Part shown: positions 15,428 through 21,772 of the stretch, piece after piece
Layout of the letters: each line of letters opens with the position of its first letter
How positions within the stretch are numbered: the stretch's first letter is position 1
Source of the DNA: a virus
Length of the DNA stretch: 21,772 bases
Direction: 5' to 3' (one strand)
IMG/VR virus record: IMGVR_UViG_3300021364_002001
Span: 1 to 21,772 of that record
Translations under genes and position numbers: made by a program
The notes under the pieces: generated by a model
What the model was told of the DNA's origin: nothing
What the model saw: only the letters and a program-made list of their open reading frames with translations
Database searches by the model: none

Positions 15428-16221
15428 TCAATTCTATCAATATATTTTATGCCATTTAGATCTTCTAAATTGTAATTATCTATTTCACCTACATTTATTA
15501 ATCCCCAACCATCTAAAGATACATTATTTTCACGTGCCCAGTTCATAGCTTTTTTCTTTACTTCATCAAAATTTTCTTGAAACTCAGCTCCGTAATTAAA
15601 TATTATTTGAAAATCTGCTGACCATGTTTTTAAAGGTAAAATGTTCTCGTCTGATACATGCTCATCTCTATCCATATAAGCATCATAAGGAGGTTTTCCA
15701 ACTTGGCAATAATTTAAACTAACTGTACCAGGCGTTTGTGCAAAATTCCAATCTTTTCTTTCAAGTTTATATCTAGGTCTAGGTTTAAATGTACAAACAA
15801 TAGACTTACGATTTCCTTTATGAATATTTTCTATTCTGTGAATAATGATATTAAGATCCTCAATGGCTTGCCGAACACGTGAAGGCGCGTTATGAAAATA
15901 ATCAGATCTTTTTTCGTCGTATATATTATCAATTCCTATGGCTTTTTCAAAATATGTGTGTAGTATATTTAAAGATTCTTGATTGCTTAAATCTAGATCT
16001 GTAGGAATATCATTGTCGTATTTATTTATGGTGTTTATACATTTTGCAATACGCAATAAATTATAATCTAAATCATCGTATAATCTATTAAATCCATATA
16101 TTCTATCTCTTTCGTATATGTTATATTTAACGGACTGAACCTCGTCATACCACATGTGACTAAACTCATTATCATATGGAATAATATCTATATCACAACC
16201 GTTATCGAATATAATTTTCAT
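15424..16221 (-). CDS. Unrecognised protein next to radical SAM genes
   Basis: A 265-residue protein I do not recognise. There is no signal peptide or membrane segment. The first half looks mostly helical (YNLLRIAKCINTINKY, then VRQAIEDLNIIIHRIEN), with His and Tyr/Trp residues (EFSHMWYDE, 19-27). The second half looks beta-rich (SIVCTFKPRPRYKL, then PGTVSLNYCQVGKPPYDAYM, then SADFQIIFNYG). The gene shares a single base with the stop of the N-twitch radical SAM gene and overlaps the next glycosyltransferase by four, so it is tightly coupled to both. It could be a partner, acceptor or further enzyme of the radical SAM step, but the sequence gives no catalytic signature. Confidence 0.6.
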   Translation of the reverse strand: MKIIFDNGCDIDIIPYDNEFSHMWYDEVQSVKYNIYERDRIYGFNRLYDDLDYNLLRIAKCINTINKYDNDIPTDLDLSNQESLNILHTYFEKAIGIDNIYDEKRSDYFHNAPSRVRQAIEDLNIIIHRIENIHKGNRKSIVCTFKPRPRYKLERKDWNFAQTPGTVSLNYCQVGKPPYDAYMDRDEHVSDENILPLKTWSADFQIIFNYGAEFQENFDEVKKKAMNWARENNVSLDGWGLINVGEIDNYNLEDLNGIKYIDRIE

Positions 16222-17531
16222 TAGTAGTAATCCTTAAATTCTGGAAAAACAGATTTAAATGTTGTTTGTCTTCTTTTATCTGCTTCTCTTAAGTAGATTG
16301 TTAAATCTAGTCTTTTTTTACTATGGTCATCATCTTTATGATTTTGCCAATATCTGTAAATTCTTTCCATTTTATGAGTTTCAAACTCAGTAAACCATTT
16401 TGAATTTTTCATATATTGCCAGCTTTCTTCAATATAATGGCCTTCTTTCATTATTTTACAGTCCATAAAATTAGGGTTTCTAACGTAATGCAAATGAATA
16501 GTTGGACCTCTGCTATACTCTTGTTTAATTAACTCTATATCTTTTAAAAGATCTGTGAAACTACTAATGCATAAAGCATTATATGCACACATTATTGAAA
16601 CTTCTACTTCAGGTAACTCTTTCATTATTTTCTTCAAGTTGTTTATCCAATTATTATAATTCATTCCGTATCGTATATAATCATTTCTTTCGCCATGAGC
16701 TTCAGCGCTTGTATAAAGTTCAAAATTTTTAACACGCTTTTTGTCTATAATTTTTCTTGCAGATTTTATAAATTTATTAATCAGTTTATCAGGTGTTCCT
16801 AAATTAGTATTAATACCTAAAGTGAAATTAGTATTAGGAGTTTTTGTTTTTTCTATATAATCAAGAACTTCAAAAGTATCTTTTGCCATTAATGGTTCAC
16901 CACCAGTCATTCTAAATGTATGTAAATTTTTATACAAACTTGGCCACCATTTCCAAAATGCTTCTTGATATGGATTGTATTGGTTATTCGGTATAGGTAT
17001 TCGTCCTAACATTTTTGTTGGTTCTAAGTTATGATGCCTTTGTGATGTTGGATAAGGGCCGTATTGTTTAATTTCATCCATCCATTTTGAACTAGAATGA
17101 GTATTACAGTACATACATTTAAAATTGCAAGCATTACTAAAACTTACTTCAACATAGGTTGGATCAAAGTTTTCGTCACCTGACATTTTTGATATCTCAT
17201 TAAAATGAGGATCACTCCAATCAAAACTACTTTTGTAATGACGATCACTAAACACACCCTCTTTTGAATCTTCTAATCTCCAACAATAATCACATTCTTT
17301 AGGCCTAACACCTTTAAGCATTTCTTTACGGCGTTCTTTTTTAAACATCGTATTATGTAGAGCGGTTGGATTATCTCTTAACTCATGTAAAGGAATTGTG
17401 TGCAATGATGGATGGTGACAAGAATGTGTTTGGCCATTTTGTAAATGAATAGTTACTTGTGTCCACTTAGCAAGGCATAAGCTTGGACTAATAGAATCTA
17501 ATTTATTTTTTGTATTATGCAAATCTTTCAA
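16221..17531 (-). CDS. Radical SAM protein with N-terminal twitch domain
   Basis: A 436-residue radical SAM enzyme. The SAM-binding [4Fe-4S] motif is C135-x3-C139-x2-C142 (ACNFKCMYC), followed by the SAM-contact loop TGGEPL (209-214). Upstream, C19, C38 (SCHHPSLH), C80 and C83 (ECDYCW) form the N-terminal twitch cluster site that marks the 'twitch domain-containing radical SAM' group, many of which come from marine phages and bacteria. No substrate is known to me. The start is a TTG; the first in-frame ATG lies near residue 62 and would remove two of the twitch cysteines, so the TTG is preferred. AGGAA lies about 11 bases upstream. The gene overlaps the preceding radical SAM gene by 17 bases. 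Confidence 0.85.
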   Translation of the reverse strand: MKDLHNTKNKLDSISPSLCLAKWTQVTIHLQNGQTHSCHHPSLHTIPLHELRDNPTALHNTMFKKERRKEMLKGVRPKECDYCWRLEDSKEGVFSDRHYKSSFDWSDPHFNEISKMSGDENFDPTYVEVSFSNACNFKCMYCNTHSSSKWMDEIKQYGPYPTSQRHHNLEPTKMLGRIPIPNNQYNPYQEAFWKWWPSLYKNLHTFRMTGGEPLMAKDTFEVLDYIEKTKTPNTNFTLGINTNLGTPDKLINKFIKSARKIIDKKRVKNFELYTSAEAHGERNDYIRYGMNYNNWINNLKKIMKELPEVEVSIMCAYNALCISSFTDLLKDIELIKQEYSRGPTIHLHYVRNPNFMDCKIMKEGHYIEESWQYMKNSKWFTEFETHKMERIYRYWQNHKDDDHSKKRLDLTIYLREADKRRQTTFKSVFPEFKDYY

Positions 17532-18252
17532 AACTATCTTTTCCTTCTCTTAATCCATATACGTTACACCCAGAACATGGATGCATTGAACGTTTTCCTT
17601 TTTTTAACATTCTTCTATATTCATCAAAATAATTCCATACTTCTTCAATATGTTTTTCTTTTAAGTTACCACCACATATAGTTTTATTCCAATCATTAAC
17701 ACATAGAAAAGCATCGCCATTAAAATCAATAAACATCTTATAGAAAGGTAAATAACACGGTCTATCAAAGTGATGTTCTGTAAAATCAGAATAAATTTCA
17801 TTTCTATTTACTTCATAATCTGGTCCATTATAATAATGTTTATAAACTACTTCAAAGTCTTGTAGAAACGAAGAAAAATATTCTTCTTGGTCGTCGTCAT
17901 ACATTGATATTTTTATGTTTGTAACTCCTGCCTCATGAAGAGTTTTTGCTTTATATTTATCGAGATAATCTCCATTTGTAATTACTGTTACTGCTTTTAA
18001 ATTTAGATCTTTAATAACTGTTTTAATAATATTTTCTAAATTTTTATGCAATAACGGTTCTCCCATTCCTGCCAATGAAATAGAACCAGTATATGAAATA
18101 TCTTTTAAATTTTTATTAATAGCTTCAGCAGTATCATATTCTATTTTCTTTTTTGTATTAGGATAACCTACACCACGAGGACAAAACGAACATGATCGAT
18201 TACAGACGTCGATTGGATCAATTTCTATTTTTTGAATGAGGTTTGTTTTCAT
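17515..18252 (-). CDS. Radical SAM protein with C-terminal twitch/SPASM domain
   Basis: A radical SAM enzyme of about 245 residues. Counting from the ATG at 18252, the cluster motif is C17-x3-C21-x2-C24 (CNRSCSFC), followed by AGMGEPLLHKN, the GGEP-type loop. Four C-terminal cysteines (C166, C184 and C226-x2-C229) match a single auxiliary-cluster twitch or SPASM domain, the arrangement of BtrN-like dehydrogenases and many peptide or sugar modifiers. A GTG at 18270 would add six residues; the ATG is preferred because it is the stronger codon and lessens overlap with the aminotransferase gene (35 rather than 53 bases), but neither has a good Shine-Dalgarno. It is followed directly by a second radical SAM gene. 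Function beyond radical chemistry is not readable. Confidence 0.85.
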   Translation of the reverse strand: MKTNLIQKIEIDPIDVCNRSCSFCPRGVGYPNTKKKIEYDTAEAINKNLKDISYTGSISLAGMGEPLLHKNLENIIKTVIKDLNLKAVTVITNGDYLDKYKAKTLHEAGVTNIKISMYDDDQEEYFSSFLQDFEVVYKHYYNGPDYEVNRNEIYSDFTEHHFDRPCYLPFYKMFIDFNGDAFLCVNDWNKTICGGNLKEKHIEEVWNYFDEYRRMLKKGKRSMHPCSGCNVYGLREGKDSFERFA

Positions 18253-19057
18253 ACCAAGTTTCTTTATCACACAAAGCCATTCGACCTTCTCGAGTAGCTA
18301 TAGTTTTATTTATGTCACTATAGTTATTTATTAACACATAATTACCATGCGTTTCTCTACAATCGTATTCTGATTCAATTATTGATTTTGTTTCAAGCAT
18401 TCTTTCAACGTGAAAAGGTATTTCAATTAGCATTTCCGTTAATTGATTCTCTACACCACCGATACAATGGTGTGCATGCCTGAGATCTTGAATCTGTTTT
18501 ATAAAATACTCATTGCCATAACACCATCCAAATCGAATACCAGGTAGAGGTAAAGATTTTGTCATTGTTTTAAATCTAATTAAATTAGCTCTATCGTTAT
18601 ATTGAATAGGATAAAAATCGGAATATGCTTCATCCAACATCACCCATTGATATTCATCACATAATGAATCTACCTGATCAAGCATTAAAATACTTCCATC
18701 ATTACCATTGTGAGAAGCGACATATGCTATATCTTTTCCGGATTCTACTTTATAGGCATCTTTATAACCTTTAACAGCTTTCCATGAATTGCCAAATATA
18801 TCTAATCCTAAATTATTTAAAGCACAAAATTGAACAACACGATTGATTAAATCAGAAATACCAAATCCTATTGCAATGTTATACGGTGATACGTTATGAT
18901 AGTTTGATAATATATTATAACATTCTGAAGCTTCTGCAAAATGATTTGAATCAAATTTATAGTTTACGTATCTATCAATACAAACGTTAAAAGATAAATC
19001 TAATCGGTTATCGTTTTTAAAATGTTTTTTTGTCCAGTCTGGTCTAATATTTTCCAT
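18218..19057 (-). CDS. Compact HisC-like PLP aminotransferase
   Basis: A 279-residue fold-type I, class I/II aminotransferase related to histidinol-phosphate aminotransferase, about 70 residues shorter than usual HisC. Key residues are present: N24 in the substrate strand (LSFNV); GFGISDLI (64-71) in the place of the PLP-phosphate 'GADE' loop; SHNGNDG (115-121) in place of 'NPNNPTG', with N117; LDEAYSDF (141-148) with the PLP aspartate D142 and Tyr; the Schiff-base lysine K167 in TMTKSLPLPGIRFGW with R175; and a late R259 (GRMAL) where HisC binds the substrate acid group. The shortening lies mostly between residues 71 and 115. Aminotransfer to a keto sugar or keto acid of this island is inferred. 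It overlaps the QueC-like gene by 14 bases. Confidence 0.8.
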   Translation of the reverse strand: MENIRPDWTKKHFKNDNRLDLSFNVCIDRYVNYKFDSNHFAEASECYNILSNYHNVSPYNIAIGFGISDLINRVVQFCALNNLGLDIFGNSWKAVKGYKDAYKVESGKDIAYVASHNGNDGSILMLDQVDSLCDEYQWVMLDEAYSDFYPIQYNDRANLIRFKTMTKSLPLPGIRFGWCYGNEYFIKQIQDLRHAHHCIGGVENQLTEMLIEIPFHVERMLETKSIIESEYDCRETHGNYVLINNYSDINKTIATREGRMALCDKETWYENKPHSKNRN

Positions 19058-19583
19058 AATCTATCATTTTTAATCGATTAAATGCCCAAGCTCTTTCTTG
19101 ACAATTAAAACATTTATTGCATCTTTTTCCTTTAGTTGCACAACACGTATGAGCATACTTTATAATTTCATTTATTTCTGGAACATGTTCTAAGCCTATT
19201 TTTAAAACTTCGTCTTTATACATTTCGCCAAATGGAGTTTTTATACAACTATGAACTTTTTCTTCTTTTATTATTCTTGTTGGAATATCAGCATCATGCA
19301 ATACCGGTATAGGAGGATTTTTTGTAATTCCAATGTAAACAAGATCAACTTCATTTTGTTCTAATATTTTATTAGCTGCATATATGCCTGATCTTTTTTT
19401 AACTAATGGAAAAGTTTTAAATGATCTATATTCAATATTTAAAATGTCACATATTTTTTTGGCAAATATTTTGTTATTAGTTATTTGTTCATAACTATAG
19501 CCAATTACTTTATGTTCTTTTCTAGTAATCGCTGCTAGTATACTTGAATCTAGCCCGCCTGACATTAAGACTGCAATTTTCAA
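19044..19583 (-). CDS. QueC-like PP-loop ATPase
   Basis: A 179-residue member of the QueC/PP-loop superfamily, whose enzymes adenylate a carboxylate and convert it to an amide or nitrile; classical QueC makes preQ0 from carboxydeazaguanine. The PP-loop is SGGLDSS at 8-14. KTPFGEMYKDEVLKIG (115-130) matches the QueC 'PL-DLTK-EI-K-G' helix. The C-terminal zinc site is kept: C147 or C148, then C155-x2-C158-x2-C161, followed by RAWAF. The usual 'VP-RN' motif is changed to KKRSGIYAAN, and the protein is shorter than normal QueC (about 220-230). The start is TTG, with GGAG eight bases upstream and TTGA overlap with the previous stop; the next ATG would cut off the beta strand before the PP-loop. 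No QueD, QueE or FolE is in the window. Confidence 0.8.
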   Translation of the reverse strand: MKIAVLMSGGLDSSILAAITRKEHKVIGYSYEQITNNKIFAKKICDILNIEYRSFKTFPLVKKRSGIYAANKILEQNEVDLVYIGITKNPPIPVLHDADIPTRIIKEEKVHSCIKTPFGEMYKDEVLKIGLEHVPEINEIIKYAHTCCATKGKRCNKCFNCQERAWAFNRLKMIDYGKY

Positions 19584-20146
19584 TTTATATTCTCCGTTCC
19601 ATCTGTGTAATGTAAAGCCTTTGGATTTTTAAAATTATGATAACCTACTAATGAATTCCATTCTAAAGGCAGACTTCCTATTTCATTATCTGTTAACCAT
19701 TTAAACTGATGTAAAAATAAACCTTTTACATTATTAATTAAATCAGGATTTAATATTGAATTTTTAGGATGAGCACAATTCCATAAAATTAATGAAGACC
19801 AATTTTTTCTTTTATACGTTGTTTGAACTTGACCTTCCATTTTAAATTTAGATTTAGGAATATATTCTGGATGTTTACAAACCATGACAGCGTAATTATT
19901 ATCAATTAATTTTATTAAGTTGTTTACATTATCTAAAAATATAAAATCACTATCACAATAAAATGCCCATCCTTTACGTTTACATATATGTGGAATTAAA
20001 AATCTGGAATACGTAAATTCTGTAGATCCATCTTGAATTCTAGTAATTAAATCATTAGGTGTCGGTTCAACACTTAATCCTAATGAGTGTTTACATCTAT
20101 CGTAGTCTTTCTGGTACCGACTGTCATAGCCAACAAAATATCTCAT
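19580..20146 (-). CDS. GT8-like glycosyltransferase
   Basis: A 188-residue glycosyltransferase-like protein with the layout of short GT8-type enzymes in marine phages. The start is FVGYDSRYQKDYDRC. TEFTYSRFLIPHI (42-54) is followed by WAFYCDSDFIF, with the DxD at 65-67 for the metal and sugar nucleotide. NWSSLILWNC (115-124) is the acceptor-side loop, LPLEWNSLVGY (159-169) is conserved in the family, and ALHYTDGTE ends with the late His (H179) that usually completes the metal site. It belongs to a different subgroup from the three DxD proteins further left. It overlaps both neighbours by four bases and lies directly before the QueC-like gene. Confidence 0.8.
   Translation of the reverse strand: MRYFVGYDSRYQKDYDRCKHSLGLSVEPTPNDLITRIQDGSTEFTYSRFLIPHICKRKGWAFYCDSDFIFLDNVNNLIKLIDNNYAVMVCKHPEYIPKSKFKMEGQVQTTYKRKNWSSLILWNCAHPKNSILNPDLINNVKGLFLHQFKWLTDNEIGSLPLEWNSLVGYHNFKNPKALHYTDGTENIN
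19592..19595 (-). promoter_or_regulatory. Ribosome binding site deciding a TTG start
   Basis: On the - strand this reads GGAG, eight bases before the TTG at 19583. It supports that TTG as the real start of the QueC-like gene, because the first internal ATG would remove part of the strand leading into the PP-loop. Confidence 0.55.
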
Positions 20147-20925
20147 ATTCTATCCTCTTGTGTAATATTATATAGAGGTCCTTCATAATATCCTTGAGTT
20201 ATATTTCCATTTGTGACATTATCGATTCTATTCGAAGTTGTTAAATTGCCATTTCCCCATGTTATTAATCTGTTTTTATTATTCATAAAAATTTCTATTT
20301 TTTTATTGGTTACCAAATAAACCGGTACTTGCGAAAAAGTTCCTAGAGTTGTTAAACCACTTCTTTCGGACACAACATATTTTGAATGAATCATATTATC
20401 TAATATCCAATCGAATTTATTTGTGTAGTCGAATTCAATGATATCGTAAGAAGTATCATAGAAAGGCGATAAATCAATTCCACGATTATCTCCAAATCCA
20501 TCAAACCCTACGTTTGAACTCTTTTTTATCATAATTTGATTTTTATCACCAATCCATTTTCTTTTAAAATACCACATTGAATTGACATATTCGTGTGAAG
20601 CATATTTTAATTCTTCAGCGCTGGTGTATATATTGAAATTTAAATTCAATCCGTTATCTTCAAATTGCTCACATATGAATTTAACTCTACTTAAATTAGT
20701 TTCTTCGTCTTCAGGTTTAAACTTATCTAATTCAGTTTTTGATAATATAATAGCTATTTTAGCATCTCTAGGTTTTAATCGTAATTTATGAAGCTTTAAA
20801 TATTCTGTTAATCTATTTGCAATTGATGTTATAACTAATCCACTATCCCAACATGTGTTTAAAACAATAATATCATCGGCATGTTGAATACTAAAATAAC
20901 TTCCAGAACTATATAATCTTTTCAT
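20143..20925 (-). CDS. Possible GT-B-fold glycosyltransferase
   Basis: A 260-residue protein with only weak family signs. A beta strand with NTCWDSGLVITSI starts the N-terminal domain. Near residues 182-205 there is KYVVSERSGLTTLGTFSQVPVYLV, whose 'S-x-SG-x-x-x-L-x-x-x-x-x-x-P' pattern resembles the C-terminal donor loop of GT-B glycosyltransferases such as the ADP-heptose transferase group. I see no DxD and no membrane segment. Its overlaps of four bases with the oxygenase-like gene and with the GT8-like gene, plus the glycosyltransferase-rich surroundings, favour a sugar-transfer or glycan role. It remains a guess; 'protein of unknown function' would be the safe name. Confidence 0.5.
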   Translation of the reverse strand: MKRLYSSGSYFSIQHADDIIVLNTCWDSGLVITSIANRLTEYLKLHKLRLKPRDAKIAIILSKTELDKFKPEDEETNLSRVKFICEQFEDNGLNLNFNIYTSAEELKYASHEYVNSMWYFKRKWIGDKNQIMIKKSSNVGFDGFGDNRGIDLSPFYDTSYDIIEFDYTNKFDWILDNMIHSKYVVSERSGLTTLGTFSQVPVYLVTNKKIEIFMNNKNRLITWGNGNLTTSNRIDNVTNGNITQGYYEGPLYNITQEDRI

Positions 20926-21587
20926 ATTTTTAAACTTTCAATGAGAGGAATTGAATTTAAATCTACTGCAATAAAGAATGTGTAAGTATAATCTTCAGTA
21001 GCAAAAGCTCGATGTTCATCAACAACGCTAGATAAATATATTCTTCCTGGTTCAAAGTCTTTTAATTTATATCCATTTGAATAATGAAAATGATATTCTT
21101 TATCTGTCTTATTCGTTCCCCAAAGCCTAAGGTGCGTAATATAATCAGGAAGCATATCAACATGTGGTTTTAGATGGCCGGTATTATTCCACCATAAAAT
21201 ACAAGATCTTAACATATGATTTGAAATTATCTCTAAAGGTTTTAGACTTTCTAATTTCATTACCTCTGTATGAGATCTAAAATCCGGATACCAATATATT
21301 TTATCTGGATGATGATCAGCCCAGGTATCAAGAGGCCAACACCCTGGATCTATTTTATTATCCAAACTTCCATTCATATTAACTAATGGCAATCCATATC
21401 TAGGAAATTGTGTATGAGAAGGTCCCCACTGTTTAAACTTTTCATGATATTCTTTTATTTCTTCTTCAAAAAGTTTACTATCAATTTTAATATCCAAAGG
21501 TATAATATAATCAGTATGTAGCTTTTGAAAAATATCATAATTAATCTTGTCGCATAAAGACATTCTATCCATTAAATTTTTTACCAT
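20922..21587 (-). CDS. 2OG-Fe(II) oxygenase-like protein
   Basis: A 221-residue protein of the aspartyl/asparaginyl beta-hydroxylase-like, jelly-roll 2-oxoglutarate oxygenase type. The metal site is readable: H142-x-D144 in GHLKPHVDML, then the distal H192 in VVDEHRAF. HLRLWG (152-157) is the strand that often follows the HxD, and a later EDYTYTFFIAVDL ends the barrel. The 2OG-binding Arg is not certain; R193 beside the distal His or another residue could serve. These enzymes hydroxylate amino-acid side chains, small molecules or sugars, and the substrate here is unknown. The gene overlaps the GT-B-like gene by four bases and follows a second oxygenase-like gene by four bases. Confidence 0.7.
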   Translation of the reverse strand: MVKNLMDRMSLCDKINYDIFQKLHTDYIIPLDIKIDSKLFEEEIKEYHEKFKQWGPSHTQFPRYGLPLVNMNGSLDNKIDPGCWPLDTWADHHPDKIYWYPDFRSHTEVMKLESLKPLEIISNHMLRSCILWWNNTGHLKPHVDMLPDYITHLRLWGTNKTDKEYHFHYSNGYKLKDFEPGRIYLSSVVDEHRAFATEDYTYTFFIAVDLNSIPLIESLKI

Positions 21588-21591
21588 ACTA

Positions 21592-21772
21592 TTATTCCTT
21601 TAAACAAGCTACAAAATGAATTCTTTCTATTTCTCTATGAAGATGCAAAAATGAATGCATTTTAGTCGTGTCAACTAAATAACTTTGACCTACGTCTGGC
21701 ATTCTATAAATTTGATCTTCATGATAAAACATACTTAATTCAGTTGTTTGAAGTGGAATATGAATTCTTTTT
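21592..21772 (-). CDS. 2OG oxygenase-like protein, 5' end cut off
   Basis: The C-terminal 59 residues of a leftward gene whose start lies beyond the right window edge. The frame is open from the edge to a TAA at 21592-21594. It shows the Asp/Asn beta-hydroxylase ending: RIHIPLQTT, then YRMPDVGQSYLVD, a probable distal His in TKMHSF, and ERIHFVACLK, where the Arg would be the 2OG-binding residue. The HxD half would lie outside the window. It is separated from the next oxygenase-like gene by four bases and belongs to the same leftward unit. It is a second gene, not a broken part of its neighbour, because both carry their own barrel end. Confidence 0.6.
   Translation of the reverse strand, partial: KRIHIPLQTTELSMFYHEDQIYRMPDVGQSYLVDTTKMHSFLHLHREIERIHFVACLKE

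Noticed and set aside
16221-18252. A RiPP-type peptide maturation operon around the SPASM-like radical SAM gene
   Set aside because: The genes overlap without room for a precursor peptide, and no peptide-recognition domain, protease or exporter is visible.
19044-19583. A full preQ0/queuosine or deazaguanine DNA-modification pathway
   Set aside because: Only a QueC-like gene is present; neither radical SAM protein has the QueE layout, and no QueD or FolE is in the window.
20922-21772. One oxygenase gene split by a frameshift or stop
   Set aside because: Both parts contain their own C-terminal barrel ending with a distal His, so they are two separate genes.
1-21772. tRNA genes, CRISPR arrays, transposases or attachment sites
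   Set aside because: Reading through both strands showed no cloverleaf-like T-loop sequence, no spaced direct repeats and no transposase or integrase motifs.

Overview
The window looks like part of a marine T4-like myovirus genome. Evidence: a run of T4-type baseplate and virion structural genes on the + strand (gp25, gp6, a gp7-like protein, gp8, a very large DUF4815-type protein and short fibre-like proteins), exact T4 late-promoter octamers (TATAAATA), AT-rich DNA, genes packed end to end, and a block of metabolic and glycan enzymes of the kind found in hypervariable islands of cyanophages and pelagiphages. The host cannot be decided from this stretch; a marine cyanobacterium or a SAR11-like bacterium would both fit.

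Left half (about 1-12852, + strand, late structural module): gp25 (41-481), gp6 (482-2332), a gp7-like protein (2329-3321), a short fibre-like protein (3354-3932), gp8 (3943-5301), a 1734-residue DUF4815-like protein (5310-10514), a small coiled-coil protein (10514-10747), two further virion-type proteins (10719-11210, 11210-12271) and a Lys-tailed unknown (12274-12852). Perfect late octamers stand before gp25 and before the fibre-like gene; a third lies inside the small coiled-coil gene.

Right half (about 12809-21772, - strand, accessory island): at least thirteen leftward genes with overlaps or gaps of only a few bases, so probably one polycistronic unit whose promoter lies right of the window. 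In order of transcription: a 2OG-oxygenase-like gene (5' end cut off by the window edge), a second 2OG-Fe(II) oxygenase-like protein, a GT-B-like protein, a GT8-like glycosyltransferase, a QueC-like PP-loop ATPase, a compact HisC-like PLP aminotransferase, a radical SAM protein with a C-terminal twitch/SPASM cluster site, a radical SAM protein with an N-terminal twitch cluster site, an unrecognised 265-residue protein, a DxD glycosyltransferase-like protein, a SAM methyltransferase-like protein and two more DxD glycosyltransferase-like proteins. No TATAAATA was found on this strand, so the island is probably not expressed from T4-type late promoters inside the window.

The two halves meet tail to tail with a 44-bp overlap of coding sequence that contains an 11-bp AU-rich hairpin. 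The most interesting candidate system is the core QueC-like / aminotransferase / radical SAM / radical SAM / unknown protein, flanked by glycosyltransferases, a methyltransferase and oxygenases. It may make and attach an unusual amino- or amide-bearing group to a glycan, virion protein or other acceptor. The product cannot be named from sequence alone. No tRNA, CRISPR array, insertion sequence or stretch above 300 bases without a gene was seen.
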